A stretch of 64,000 nt of DNA from Jacaranda mimosifolia (GCA_018894105.1 CM032126.1:13233001-13297000), one strand, 5' to 3'; shown: positions 34,415-46,260, numbered from the stretch's first letter. Numbers and translations: made by a program. The notes: generated by a model from the sequence alone, not told the origin.

Positions 34415-35718
34415 GTCACTTCATTTGCAAACAGAAAAGACTAATTTCGCCATTGCAATTCAAGAAGTCCCATTAGCATGATCGGTTTGATAGGATTAAA
34501 TAGTAAGTTGATGATGATACGCATAATGTATTTGCACTTTTTAAAATTAATTTTTTTCCTTTTTTCTTTTTCCTTTTCTTTTTTTGGTAAAATATAAAAA
34601 GGAAATGCCATGAGATCGTATTGTGATTAAGTACAGGCTTAGCACGCCACCCGAAAAACATTAAGTCATTAACAATTAGATAAAAGATATGATGAATACT
34701 AACTGTAGGTACTGTGGCAAGGAGTTGTAATCAGGGGTAACTCAATAAAATAGTGTTCAAGGATTGAAGAAATCTTAGATTTAGAACTATTTGCAGCTAA
34801 TGATAATCACATCTAACAATAAGATCTATTTTGATGTTACTACCAATTTATCTTTTTGCTTTTCTTTTTTCCTTTGAGAGAAACCGAGAAATAGTATTAA
34901 TTGATTTTAAATACAGTTAATTATTGAAAAATAAATACATCTTATGATTGTTAAAAACTTGTATCATAGTAGTCAAACACCCACACATAGCTTAAAGTTC
35001 AAATCTAACACCTTTCGGTTGTGGAGTCTTAGGCACATCTTACCATTACATATACCATCTCTTTGACCTTTAGGCCCTCAAAAATTCAATAATTTATTGT
35101 GATAAAAAATATCAAAATTCTTAGATGGACTGTGAGTATTATGATACCAAATGCAATATTTCTGGTCAATTCAAAATTATAATTAAATCAAATAGAATGG
35201 ACAATAAAAAATATTTAATTTTTTAATTCAATATGAACAATAGATAGAGCGATTTGCACTTACTTTATCATCAAATTATAAAACTAAAATAAAATAAAGA
35301 GAATAGTCTAATAGTTAACAAGCAAGATATATATTTGCAAGAGAGGACGAGCATTTACAGAGACACAAACACTCAAAACATAAAAAGATTACGTTAATCT
35401 CTACTACTTTAAGATACATTCAAGTTGTGGTGTCAAAGAATTTAATATTTTCTTCGCAAATGATTAAAGAAAATTGCTTACCATTCTAAATCAAAGTTCC
35501 GGGTATAAAACAAAACTGCTAATTATGACGTTGGTTCTGCATAAACTTTATTTTTGTCCTGGTCAAATATGTAACGAACAACATTATTTAGTAACTGAAA
35601 AACGTTTTCTGCTTTGAAGTTTCATGGAAATATAAAAAAAATAAAATTACAGCCATGTTATGGGAATGGAAATGAGCCAATGTTCAGCTAGCAGATGCAA
35701 AGTGTTGTGGTTGCAACA

Positions 35719-36330
35719 TAAAAGAGTATAGGGACCCAAAAGGGTAATAGATTCAAAGGAGTCAAACAGTATATAAGAAAATAAACCAAAACTTCCAAAT
35801 ATAACTGAAATTTTAGAGATAGCAGATAGATAAATAAACGAGACAAGATAGTTGTAATGATTCGGTGAGCCTAATCCACTGCCTAAGCCAAATGATTTAG
35901 GATTTTGAACCTGCACTTTATTAACCAAATAAATTAGAACAAGTACAAAGAGCAGAGCTAACTTTTTAAAACCTCACAGTGCTGCAGTAAACACTCAGCA
36001 AGCTAAACTGGAGTTTTGTGAAGGACAAAATATAGAGCAAATGAATAATCCTACTCTCACATAATAACAGTCATTTGTATCTCACACCAAACTCTCTTTC
36101 TTTTCAAATAGTTGAGTACAAGATCCTCAAGAGCAATTCTAATAAGCTCATTCTTCTCCTTGAATGGTGCAATAGTAAGATGCCAAAAATACATTAACTT
36201 ATACATAGGAAGTTCTAGATTTTGCTGCATTGTTTAGTTATCATACAAACTGCACCTGCCATAATAAGTTCAATCAGCTTTAATTCAAAAAGGGCATAAT
36301 CAAAATTGATCTTCGGAGGGACTCCTAACA
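35719..36330 (-). repeat. Sirevirus-like 3' LTR (left copy), 612 bp
   Basis: Starts TAAAAGAGTATAGGG, where the other copy has TGAAAGAGTATAGGG, and ends GAGGGACTCCTAACA. The terminal TG has mutated to TA on the plus strand. Substitutions from the right copy are scattered along it. Confidence 0.93.
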
Positions 36331-36420
36331 ATCTCCCCCTTTTTGATGATGCCATTTTTGTTGTTCTCCCCCTATCTTAAGAGACTATTGCATGGGATGT
36401 TTTCTCCCCCCATCAAAAAT
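36331..36420 (-). other. Repeated polypurine tracts
   Basis: The minus strand shows AAAAAGGGGGAGAT directly against the LTR (36331-36344), then AGATAGGGGGAGAA (about 36365-36378) and TTTTTGATGGGGGGAGAAAA (about 36401-36420). Several polypurine tracts in a row ahead of the 3' LTR are a described mark of Sireviruses. Confidence 0.85.
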
Positions 36421-36719
36421 ACTTAAAGATATAAGTAAGCTTTAAACACATAATACACAATTCCTTTGGTAGTCAATATCATTGTTCTTCCTCTGTCAAA
36501 AAGCTTAATACCAAAAACTTCAAATAGTTGAACGTAAAGTATAATAAAGCATATGTTATAGTATTTTAAGTTCTAGCACATGTGCTGAATTCAAAATAGT
36601 GACAAAACATAATAAGGTAGTTTTAGAATGTGCAAGCATCAAATTTAATTAAGCTACTAGCAACAGCAGATCAAAGTAACAACAAAACAAAACATGCTCT
36701 CTCCTTTATCATCAAAAAG

Positions 36720-38207
36720 CTCAGTGGCTGTGGGATCTTTTGTGAAGGGAGTAACGAAGGTCCTTGACTTCATCATAAAGATCAGAGATTTTATTTTTGC
36801 ACCTGCGAAAATCATCTTCAACAGAGATAGCAAGCTCATAAATCTTGCGGTCCAAACGGTCAATTGGGGAAGCAATAGCCTGAACAGAGGTTAAGCGATC
36901 ATGTGTTGGAACATCCAATGGCCTATTTTTACGCTTGGAGGTTACTCCTTTAGAAGTAGTAGAGTAAATGTCTTGGACAGAATCATCAGGGATATAGAGT
37001 GGTTTCTTACCAGTGGTACGACGTGAGGTGTGTCGAGGAGCAGAAGGAATAGTGGCAAAGGTGGAAATACCCTTGAGCTAAACCCCATCTTCACCAATTT
37101 GGATTTTTATTTTCTTAAGGCTTGGTAAATCAACAAATTTTCTTTCACTTGGCTTTTTAACCCAATAGGAGGGAAATAAAACATTTTCAGGACGAAGGAG
37201 ATGAGTGAGGAACATGGCATAAGGTAAATTTTTTTAGGAATTGTGGAGAGCATAAATCATGTTATGCAGGATAATGTACCTTATGTTAATAGTTTGCCCT
37301 GTGGTAGCCATGTACAGAAGAAACACAGACAACCTATTCATGTCAGTTGAATGACCTTCATTGGTAGAAGATGCATATGAGATAGTTAACATTATCAAGC
37401 AATGTAAGAAAAAGTAGTCAACAAGGAGTAGTTTTAGAGCAACACCAACAACAAGTTTGGGGGATTTGTCATTCCAAAATAGTTTCTTGGCATGATTAAG
37501 ATCAAAATAGTCAAGGTGACACCATTCCCCATATGCAAAGAATTTTACACCAAAATTAGGAAGCCCTAGGTATTGATTGATTTTTCAACGGTAAAGGAAA
37601 TAGGAGTGCCAAAAACATTTGTTTGAATAGAGGAGGCATCAGGGATCAGTAGCTTCATCAGCAACCATGTTTGCATAAAATAGGCAGACAAGAAGAGGGT
37701 AGGCAGTTTCATCAATGGATATCATTGATTTCCAACCCATTTGTTCAGCCTAGTTGTGGATAGGAGATGGAAGAATGTTAGAGAAATCAATCGATCATCC
37801 ATAGTTGAGTTTTTGTGCCATAATGTTGGTCGAGAAAAAGTTTTTGGCATGGGAGTTGGGAAATTTTATGGATACGAGCAAGGTTTTGAAATCCCCATTG
37901 TTAAATAATGAATCAATAAATGTACATGGAGTTCATGGTAAAGAGTGTAAGATAGGAGAAGAAGATGGAAGTAGTGAGGGATGAGGGGTTTGTGGAGATA
38001 ATGCACGACGGACATTGGAGGTTTCGGCGAGTGAGAGCAAGGAAGGATGTTGAGATGGATGGATTCCTCAGTCACAAAGGCGTAATCGACCAATTTCTGG
38101 GATGTGGATTTCGGGCTGCTAGCCATGGGAGATGAAGGGGACAGAGGCTGGCGGGATGAGGGTTTCACCATTGTTGAAAGAGGAAGAGAAGATTTTGAAG
38201 AAGACAT
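36720..38207 (-). pseudogene. Extra ORF downstream of pol (plant-transposon-protein-like), degenerate
   Basis: From MSSSKSSLPLSTMVKPSSRQ at 38207 one can follow, with stops and shifts, a Ser/Pro-rich start and then a globular part: LPNFGVKFFAYGEWCHLDYF (about 37510-37570), NRLSVFLLYMATTGQTINIR (about 37270-37340), PYAMFLTHLLRPENVLFPSY (about 37165-37225). The end is a charged helical tail, RKIYELAISVEDDFRRCKNK (about 36800-36860). It lies in the pol sense between RNase H and the polypurine tracts, where Sireviruses carry an env-like or other extra ORF. The globular part recalls the 'putative plant transposon protein' domain found in plant retrotransposons. No membrane protein is evident. Confidence 0.6.
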
Positions 38208-38429
38208 GGTGGGAGTTGTGCTGGAAGATGGAGAGTTTTTGTGGATTTGTGTGCAGGAAGGCAGACAATTGGAAAATTTGATTGACCAATTTTCCCTCTT
38301 AGAAAGAATTTTAAAATGATAAATTAGGATAGTTATTTTATGTAACTTAAATTGAAGATATTGTTGTATTTTTTAGAAATAGAAAATATACATACAAAAA
38401 AAATACACATGCCAAAATATGGCAAAGAT

Positions 38430-39672
38430 TCATGATGAAAAAGGAAAAGGTATGGTTCCTAAGTTATTCTTGAGAAAATAGAAACAATCTTCTAGAAGTG
38501 ATTTAGTGAAAATATCAGCCAATTGATTTTTTGTTTCAATAAAATTTATGCATACATCACCATTTCCAACATGATCTTTGATAAAATAGTGCCTGATTTT
38601 TCTATATGCTTTGTGCATGAGTGATAGATTGAATTTTTTGTAATGCAAATAGCACTAGTCCTGTCACATAAAATTAATATGCAAGGAAATTGTAACCCAT
38701 AGTCACTAAGAGTTTGTTTAATGCACAATACCTATGAACAACAATTACCTAGTGCCAGTATTCTGCTTCAGTTTTTGACATAGCTACCATGTTTTGCTTC
38801 GTTGTGCACCAGTCTACTAGACATGAGCCTAGTGGTTGACAAGTTCCAATAGTGTTTTTTCGATCAATTTTGTACCTTGCATAGTCAGCATCAGAATATT
38901 CGACTAGACTGAAATTTTTAGATCAAGGATACAAAATTCCATGGCTGATGGTTCCTTTGAGGTAGCAAAGAATTCTTTTGATGGCCTTGAGATGTGACTC
39001 TTTTGATTGTCCTTGAAATCGGGCGCACAAACTGGTGGCAAACAATATATCTAGGCGATTGGAAGTTAGATACAGCAAGCTTTCGATCATGCCCCTGTAT
39101 GTTGTCTCATCCACACTTTTTCCTTTAGGATCAAGTTCCAGCTTTGTAGATGCATCCATGGGAAGACTGGACTTTTTACAATCCTCCATTCTAAATTTCT
39201 GGAAGAGTTCCTTAGTATATTTCTTTTGGGATATAAAAATTCCTTTGGGGGTTTGTTTGATTTGTAGTCCAAGAAAAAAATTTAACTCACCTATAAGACT
39301 CATTTCAAATTCCATTGTCATGCATGTTGCGAATTCATCACAAAGATCTTTTTGAATACCTCCAAAGATTATATCATCCACATATACTTGAAGAAATAGT
39401 ATATGATCGTTTGATGTTTTTGTAAAAAGTGTATTGTGTACTTTACCCATGCAAAAACCATTCAAGATTAAAAACAAACTCAAGCGGTCATACCATGCTC
39501 TTGGAGCTTGTTTTGGACCATAAAGAGCTTTTGATAATTTCAAGACATGATTTGGAAAATTTGAGTTTTTCAAACCAGGAGCTTGTTCTACAAAAACTTC
39601 TTTCAAGTGTCCATTTAAAAAAGGCACTTTTGACATCCATTTGGTAAAGAATAAAGTTTTTGTATGGTGCAT
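38430..39672 (-). pseudogene. Sirevirus-like RT C-terminal half and RNase H
   Basis: 39672-38923 reads the RT from FLNGHLKEVFVEQAPG through LKLSKALYGPKQAPRAWYDR, VYVDDIIFGGIQKDLCDEFA (catalytic YVDD intact at about 39372-39386), MSLIGELNFFLGLQIKQ and YRGMIESLLYLTSNRLDILF. The RNase H half follows to 38430 in broken frames, ending GDVCINFIETKNQLADIFTK (about 38475-38545), the typical RNase H tail of Copia. A shift at 39672 separates it from the N-terminal half. Confidence 0.9.
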
Positions 39673-40558
39673 AAGCTAATAACATGCGAATAGATTCAAC
39701 ACGTGCAATGGGTGCATAGGTTTCATCATTATCAATACCCTCTTGTTGAGAGTACCCTTTAGCAACAAGTTGAGAGTACCCTTTAGCAACAAGTCTTGCT
39801 TTATTTTTAACAACTTTACCTTGTTCATCCAATTTATTTCGAAAAACCCATTTAGTTCCAATTACAGGATAATTATCATGTCTTTTGACTAAGTTACAAA
39901 CTTGATTTTTCTCAAACTGATTGAGCTCTTCTTTCATTGCGCTTAGCCAGGATTCATCATTCAGCACCTTATTTATATTGCATGGTTCTGCATAGGAGCA
40001 AAACATAAAGTCAGAATGGTGTGATTCATTTATTTTGGTTTTATACCTTGTTGTGATTCCTGTTGCCAGATCTCTAATGATGTTGTTTGTTGGATGGCTT
40101 GAGGCATGTTTGAATTTGCTGATTTTGTCTCCTGTTTCATCGCCGAAAGTTCCACTTGAAGTTGAGACTGTCTCAATGAAATTTTGAGATCCTTCATTTT
40201 TCTCCATCTCTTTCTTGTTGAAGTCTTCTATTACTTGATCAAAACCTGCAGTTTCTATACCCAGGGAATCCTTGGCTAGTAGAGGATTAGTTTCATCAAA
40301 TACCACATCTATGGATTTTTGTATTGTCCTTTTTCTTTTTTTAAAAACTCCGTAGGCTTTACTGTTTGTTGAGTAACCAACAACTATTCCTTCATTTGAT
40401 TTTAGATCAAATTTAGCAAGGTGTTCTCTATCATTTAAGATGTGACATTTGCACCCAAATATGCAAAAGCAAGATATGTTGGGTATCTTACCTTTCCAGA
40501 GTTCGTAGGGTTTTTTTTTATGAATGGTCTTAAGAAAACTTTGTTGATCACATAGCAA
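39488..40558 (-). pseudogene. Sirevirus-like integrase end and RT start
   Basis: The frame starts with the integrase C-terminal block (KKPYELWKGKIPNISCFCIF, then FDLKSNEGIVVGYSTNSKAY at about 40360-40420), crosses an acidic Ser/Thr linker and enters RT with ELNQFEKNQVCNLVKR, VIGTKWVFRNKLDEQG and KARLVAKGYSQ. The last eight residues of that motif are present twice because of a 24-bp in-frame duplication. The frame leaves the RT path just after YQMDVKSAFF. Confidence 0.9.
39746..39793. repeat. Exact 24-bp tandem duplication in RT
   Basis: TTGAGAGTACCCTTTAGCAA plus CAAG occurs at 39746-39769 and again at 39770-39793. It adds eight residues in frame (LVAKGYSQ twice). Confidence 0.97.
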
Positions 40559-40629
40559 GCTGTTTTGACTACTTCCGCCTAAAGATGCCTTAGAAGATCA
40601 TGCTCATTCAACATAGTTCGAGCTATTTC

Positions 40630-41150
40630 CTATAAAACTCTATTTTTTCTTTCAACTACCTTGTTTTGTTGGGGTGTTCTTGGAGTAGAAAAGTTGTGAG
40701 TATAACCAAGATCGTTACAAAAAATAGCAAAGTTATGATCACCAAACTCCATGCCATGATCACTCTTGATTGTGTTAATCATATGCCCCTTTTCATTTTG
40801 AATGTTCTTTGAGAGAGTAATGAAATGATATAAAGCTTTATTTTTATGTGAAAGAAACCTTACCCATGTATAGCGAGAAAAATCATCCACAATGACAAAA
40901 ACATATTTATTTCCTCCAAGAGATTGTGTTTTCATGGGTCTAAACATATCAAGATGCAAAAGTTCCAGTGGTTTTCAAGATGCAATATCATTTGTTGGCT
41001 GAAAATATGTTTTTACTTGTTTGTCTTTCATGCATGCATCACATATTTTATTTTTTGTGAATTTTATTTTAGGAATGCCTTTTAATATATCCTTTTTAAT
41101 TAAATGGTTTAGGAGTTTCATATTAGCATGACCTAGATGCCTATGCGAAG
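40630..41150 (-). pseudogene. Sirevirus-like integrase zinc-binding region and catalytic core
   Basis: The minus strand shows HLGHANMKLLNHL and CDACMKDKQVK (about 41010-41140), the HHCC domain. Then follow LLHLDMFRPMKTQSLGGNKY and VIVDDFSRYTWVRFL (about 40850-40955), the core with catalytic Asp residues (HLDMFRP for HMDLFGP). IKSDHGMEFGDHNFAIFCND (about 40720-40780) holds the region of the last acidic residue (usually SDHG.EF.N). A stop lies near 40970. Confidence 0.88.
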
Positions 41151-41639
41151 TCTAGCAAGATTCATTAGTAGCAACTAGGCATTCAACATTTTGTTTGGAC
41201 AAATTATCTAAATTTATGCAAGATATGTTTCTCTCTCTAATTGTAATGAGAATAGTTTCATCATGCTTGGTCACCACACATTTAGAAGGTTTAAAGTGTA
41301 CCTGGTACCCATTATCACATAATTGACTAACGTTGAGAAGATTATGTTTCAGCTAATCGACCGGCCAAACATTTTTTATGGAAGTTCCATTTTTGTTACC
41401 TATTGTTCCTTTGCCAATGATTTTTCCTTTTGTATTTTCTGCAAATATCACATTTCCTCCATTATATTATTGTATTTCAGAAAAGAATGAATTGTTTCCT
41501 ATCATGTGTCTGAAACATCCACTAACCAGATACCAAAGATCCATTTGAATTGCCTTCTTGACTGGTTCCCACAACACAAGAATTTGAGAATTTAGTTACC
41601 CCTTTTTTGTTGGGTCCTAAGTTGTTAGACTTTGACACC

Positions 41640-42250
41640 CATATATACTTGACTCCAATTTCTTTTCTTATAGGACATTTGTGAGCCATATGACCTATCT
41701 CAGAACAATAGTGACAAGTCTTCCTTTTTGAAATTCTTGTGTCTCTATATCCAAAATCAATTTTGTTATTGCCTTTGAGTGATCTTTTTAGATTATAGTT
41801 ACTGTCTAGTAAAATCTGGATTTCATTTTCAAGATATTGGTTTTTCTCAACTAGTCTATTTCTTTCCTCAGAACTTTTCTTTATGATTTTATCATAATGA
41901 TGGACTAGTTCTTCCTTCTCATTAAGGGTATTTTCTAGTTGTTCTTAAGAAGGTTTATTTCTATCTGAAGTTCAATGAGTTGATTATGGTATTCAATGTG
42001 AATATCAAGATTTTTATCAAAATCATAATCAATGTCAAAATAACTGGAACTTTATTGAGACTATAAAGTTACCTGTCTGTCAGCCATGAGACAATTTTCT
42101 TCATTATCATACTGGTCCGAGTTCAAGTCATCCCAAGGGATGGTCATAGCTTTTTGATTTGGATTTTTCTCAGTCTTTGGACTTCGTTTCAGTTTTTGGT
42201 AGTCAGGTCTTTTATGCCTTACCTCATGGCATTCATGACATATGATTTGC
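41640..42250 (-). pseudogene. Sirevirus-like Gag zinc-knuckle region
   Basis: Two knuckle sites: CHECHEVRHKRPDY at about 42195-42245, with the last Cys changed to Tyr and Gly lost, and CHYCSEIGHMAHKC at about 41670-41715, which is complete. Between them are an acidic, Gln/Asn-rich stretch and a coiled-coil-like run (about 41780-42000). Two spaced CCHC knuckles in Gag-Pol are usual for Sireviruses. Protease motifs were not recognised between 41200 and 41600. Confidence 0.75.
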
Positions 42251-42336
42251 TCAATTCTGAATTCCCTAATGTTTCTTTTGGAATTTGTTCTAGGGTCTCT
42301 CTTGAAATAATTTCTAGCTTAGTTAAGTTGTCATAG

Positions 42337-43122
42337 TCACCTGGTTATCATGGCAATTTCTTCATTGACCATTTCTTCATCTAGGTCACCAGGATCTTCG
42401 TTCCATTCTCCTTGTTCAACATTGAAGGCAATGTTTTTCTTATTTTTGTTGTCAGAACTTTTTTCCTTGCTGAGTAGAGTCATCTCGTGAAAGATGAGTG
42501 AGCCAATTAGCTCTCCTATAGTCAATTTCTCAAGGTTTTTAGCCTCATGAATCGTAGTGACCTTGGGATTCCACTCCTTTATTAGAGATCCTAGGATCTT
42601 CTGTACCTGTTCATTTTCAGACACTATTTTTCCCATTGCAAACATGGGATTGACTATTTTCATGAATCGAGCATACATTTTGGCTGATCGTTTCACCTGT
42701 TTTCATTGAAAACATTTCATATTGGTGAGTAAGCAATGCCATTCGTTTTAATTTTACCTGTAAAATCCCTTCATGGGTAACTTGAAGCATGTTCCACATA
42801 TCATTTACAGAAGTACACGTGCTAACACGATTGTACTCTTCTTCGACTAGAGCACATAAAGGATATTTTTTACTTTTGCATTTATTGAGATTATTCTCTT
42901 GTCTTCAATGGTAAGTTCCAGTTTGCCTGTTGAAGACTTGCTTTTGTTGGTAGGAATAAGAGGCTTATCAATGACTATGCTCCATAGGTCATAATCTACA
43001 TCTAGTGTTATGAAAAATTCCTCAATCCTGTTCTTCCAAGTTGAATAATTGGTCCCGTCAAATAGTGGGGGACGAGTATAGGATTGACCTTCTATATACA
43101 CATCAAAGCTAGAAGAAGCCAT
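42337..43122 (-). pseudogene. Sirevirus-like Gag N-terminal domain
   Basis: It starts MASSSFDVYIEGQSYTRPPL at 43122, with FDGTNYSTWKNRIEEFFITL, the P..F.G.NY..WK..M...L pattern of UBN2-type Gag. Pieces at 42799 and 42696 carry the rest (LLTHQYEMFSMKTGETI, MFAMGKIVSENEQVQKILGS, TIHEAKNLEKLTIGELIGSL). Two shifts near 42690-42850 break it. The start lies about 60 bp inside the right LTR and PBS. Confidence 0.9.
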
Positions 43123-43159
43123 TAGGATCTTTTAGCTCAAGTTTGTTAAACTTATCTAT

Positions 43160-43182
43160 GAGCCCTCAGCTCTGGTACTAAT
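43160..43182 (-). other. Primer-binding site of the Sirevirus-like element
   Basis: The minus strand reads ATTAGTACCAGAGCTGAGGG directly after the LTR end, close to the TGGTATCAGAGC of an initiator-Met tRNA site. Confidence 0.8.
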
Positions 43183-43791
43183 TGAAAGAGTATAGGGACC
43201 AAAAGGGTAATAGATTCAAATGAGTCAAATAGTATATCAGAGAATAAACCGAAACTTCCAGATATAATTGAAATTCTAGAGATAGTAGAAAGATAAATAA
43301 ATGAGATAAGATAGTTATAGTGGTTAGGCAAGCCTAATCAACTACCTAAGCCAAAGGACTTTAGATTTTGATCCTGTACTTAATTAACCAAATAAATTAG
43401 AACAAGTACAAAGAGTAGCGCTAACTTCTCAAAACCTCACAGTGCTGTAGTAAACACTCAGCAAGCTAAACTAGAGTTTTGAGAAAGACAAACTTTAGAG
43501 CAAATGAATAATCCTACTCTCACATAATATCATTCATCTGTATCTTACACCAAACTCTCTTTCTTTTTAAATAGTTGACTACAAGATACTCAAGAGTGAT
43601 TCTAATAAGCTCATTCTTCTCCTTAAATAGCGTACGGTAAGATGCCAAAAATACATTAACTATAAATATAAAGTTCCAGATTTTGCTGCATCGTTTAGTT
43701 ACCATACAAGCTACACCTGCCATAATAAGTTCAATCAGCTTTAATTCAAAAAGGGCATAATCAAAACTGGTCTTCGGAGGGAATCCTAACA
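43183..43791 (-). repeat. Sirevirus-like 5' LTR (right copy), 609 bp
   Basis: Starts TGAAAGAGTATAGGG and ends GAGGGAATCCTAACA. On the minus strand it has the standard TGTTAG...CTTTCA ends. Confidence 0.93.
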
Positions 43792-43821
43792 CAATATAAT
43801 CATAATTGTCCTTTTTTTTTT

Positions 43822-44829
43822 GATAAGGTAATGAAATGCATAAAAGAAAAAGAATCAGTCCACATGGGAGCCCCCATCACAAAAAACTTTTGGAGTGTTT
43901 TAAAAAAGGACTCTATTACACCATTTAGAGTTTTTTGCCCATTTAGCTAAGGAATGGGCTGCTTGGCTGGCATTCCTACCAATGAACTTGAATTTCCATT
44001 TTTCCAGCATGCCCAATAACGACATATTTCTTTAATGAGAACTCAAATTGTTCAAGGAAATTTCACATCGCTCGAGTCAATGGCATAGATCTCAATAAGA
44101 TAGTCATTTTCAAAAATAGCATCCACGACTTCATTTTTATTCATTGGGCAAGTGGAGGCATGAAGGATAGTACAAATAACATTTCTCACAATTATTGCTG
44201 TTACTGCTTTCCCATCAAAAAAATGTTGCGCCTATGCTGATTTTTAGCCAACCTTGGGTGGGACGTTTCTATTCACACAAAGGAGATTGAGCTGAAGCAA
44301 TAATAATTTTGCTATTTTGTGTTGCAAGATGCTCTTTAGTCATTTGTTCAACTCTTTGGAGGAAAATTTTCACTTCAAGAGCACAAAGTTCATGAAAATG
44401 TGTTTACGATTATGCCAAATAGAGTCCATGAGAGAAACTGAAAAAATAACAAATTCATCATGAAGATTTTCATCCAAAAGGAGACTATTTTCCTTAGTTA
44501 GGAGCAAGTCAAGCCAGTTGCTAAGAGGTTCATGCCTAAATGGAGTTAAGTGAAAACTCCATTTAGATATGAACCAAACAACTTTAGTGAACGGGCAACG
44601 AAGGAAGAGATGGCCAAGAGTTTTTTCTCAACTATTGCAAATAGGGAAATGAAGGTCAGAGTGAAGGAGGAGGAAGAAAAATTAGATTTAGTGGGAAGGT
44701 TGTTGTTGACAATGCACCAAAAGAAGAGTTTGTGGTGGTCATTGATCTTGGCTTTCCAAATTTTTCTCAATAGGTGGGTAGAGTTGTCATTTATGGGTGG
44801 GAATCTATATTTTTGGGTTGTGATATAAA
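43822..44829 (-). pseudogene. LINE zf-RVT end and RNase H remnant
   Basis: After the hAT insertion the LINE resumes with RKIWKAKINDHHKLFFWCIV and NNNLPTKSN (44700-44790), the W......PKIK.F.W.....LPT pattern of zf-RVT. Near 43940-43990 the minus strand reads KFIGRNASQAAHSLAKWA, the typical C-terminal strand-helix of LINE RNase H (V.R..N..AH.LAK.A). Stops lie between the two. Confidence 0.78.
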
Positions 44830-45150
44830 TAGGGGTGTTCATGGTTTGGTTTGATTCAATTTTGAGATAAATATTAATCCAATCCAAACTAGAAATATTG
44901 TATTAGGTTGGTTTGGCTTGGTTTAATTTTTTTCATACAACCAAACCAATTTCAATTGGTTTGGATTGGATCGATTTGTTCGATTTGAAAAGAACATAAT
45001 CTAATTAGAGGCAAAGATATTGAGAAAGAACTTAATCCAGCAAAGACTAATATCCATCACAAATGCATCATCTCAAAATCATAAAATCATAAGGGAAAAA
45101 GATACATTATCTTAAATAGAAGAAATTAAGAAGAGCTTCAGCCTTTGGGA

Positions 45151-45163
45151 GGGGGGGGGGGGG
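45151..45163. repeat. Poly-G run with purine flank
   Basis: Thirteen G in a row (GGGA before, AGGAGGAG after), in otherwise AT-rich DNA near the left end of the hAT element. Confidence 0.95.
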
Positions 45164-45539
45164 AGGAGGAGTGGAGAAACATCAACACATAACAATCTTT
45201 GTCAAGAGAATTTTTCTTATCTCCAATTGGTTCAAGAAAACCAACTATATAACCTACAAAAATCAAAAGAGAAAATTCTTCATAAACAGTCCTTCACAAA
45301 CATTATAAGAAAATAAGGAAATTAGGAACTTTATGGCAAATGCAACTACAAGGACTTTAAATTTAACTTATTTATAGTTACAAGTTAATAACGCCAAGTC
45401 TAATTAGATATAACATCAAAATCCTCTTCATTTGATTGTGAAACAGGACCAAGTTCTGAATATCACAATACCTAATATTACCAAAAAATGTAAAATTTAA
45501 AAAACTGAGAAAAGTAAAATAAACTTTAATGACAGAAAA

Positions 45540-45642
45540 TAAACTAAATTACCTTGCTCAAGCTTCTCAAATTCATCCAGAAACTCTTTAACATCAAATG
45601 ATAATGGCATGAAGTGAAATCAATTTTGTGCACAAATTAAAG
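45540..45642 (-). pseudogene. hAT transposase, C-terminal end
   Basis: Directly beside the CACTA element the minus strand reads LICAQN, a stop where Trp is expected, then FHFMPLSFDVKEFLDEFEKL. This is the end of the hAT C-terminal dimerisation domain (family pattern EAL.C.QDW...). It continues the reading broken at 51707. Confidence 0.82.
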
Positions 45643-45659
45643 CACTACAAAAAAAAAAA

Positions 45660-46260
45660 AAGGTTTCAGCAATCATTTTTAATAGTCGCTAAAAGCAAAA
45701 AAATGGTTGCTAAAGTCAATAGTGACCAAAATAATGATGGTCATTGGTGGTTACAACAAAATAGCTACTAAAAGTGTCTAGTGACGAGCTATTAATTTTA
45801 AGATGTATTGTTTAGTGACCATCCAATAATGGTTACTAAAGATGGAACAATCAGTGACAAGTTTTCATTCGCTAATGTAAAAGTTTGTGGTTGCTATATC
45901 AATGGTATGGTTGCTGTAGGTACACATGAAACGACCACATCATTTTGGTGGGGGTAAAATTGACTTTTTAGCAACCAAGTCATCGATTGCTATAGGTTTT
46001 GGATGGCTACAATAGTTGTGTTATGTAACATGTTTTAGCGACAATATTACAACAACAAAGCGTAATTGCTAAAGTGTATCTTTTAGCAACAAAATCATTG
46101 GTTGCAATAATTTTAATATCATCACAAGACCTATTACACTTTCCATGATTTAGTGACCAAAAATATTGTAGCTAATAGTTGCTAATATATAGATACAGAT
46201 ATACAAACCAAATTCGTTTTCCAACCAATTAGTGGCTATGGTTGCAGAAATAGCTTGAAA
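45660..46260. repeat. Left subterminal repeats of the CACTA element
   Basis: More than ten copies of GGTTGCTAAA/TTAGCAACC-like words in both directions, for example near 45702, 45830, 45971, 46036 and 46085. The inner boundary is approximate. Confidence 0.8.

Larger units (their letters stand above)
30906..35718. other. AT-rich intergenic DNA with microsatellites
   Basis: No coding gene on either strand. It holds the AC repeat at 33697, the TA/TG repeat at 34361, a GAAGAGCTTACAGCTCTTC hairpin at 32391, and a TGACGTCA palindrome at about 32011. The part 32200-32790, with outward-facing GTTTGCC and GCCAAATACC words, may be a degraded hAT-like MITE, but its ends cannot be fixed. Confidence 0.45.
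35719..43791 (-). mobile_element. Sirevirus-like Copia LTR retrotransposon
   Basis: LTRs at 35719-36330 and 43183-43791, flanked by CAACA (35714-35718) and CAATA (43792-43796), a 4-of-5 target duplication. On the minus strand the order is PBS, gag, two knuckles, integrase, RT, RNase H, an extra ORF, several polypurine tracts, LTR. RT phrases such as VYVDDIIFGG and GELNFFLGLQIKQTPKGIF and the multiple polypurine tracts are typical of the Sirevirus (SIRE/Maximus) lineage. Coding is broken by many stops. It lies 20 bp from the poly(A) end of the LINE at 43811. Confidence 0.92.

Noticed and set aside
36657..36918. Plus-strand ORF and a second minus frame at this spot
   Set aside because: Shadows of the charged tail of the extra ORF in the Sirevirus-like element.
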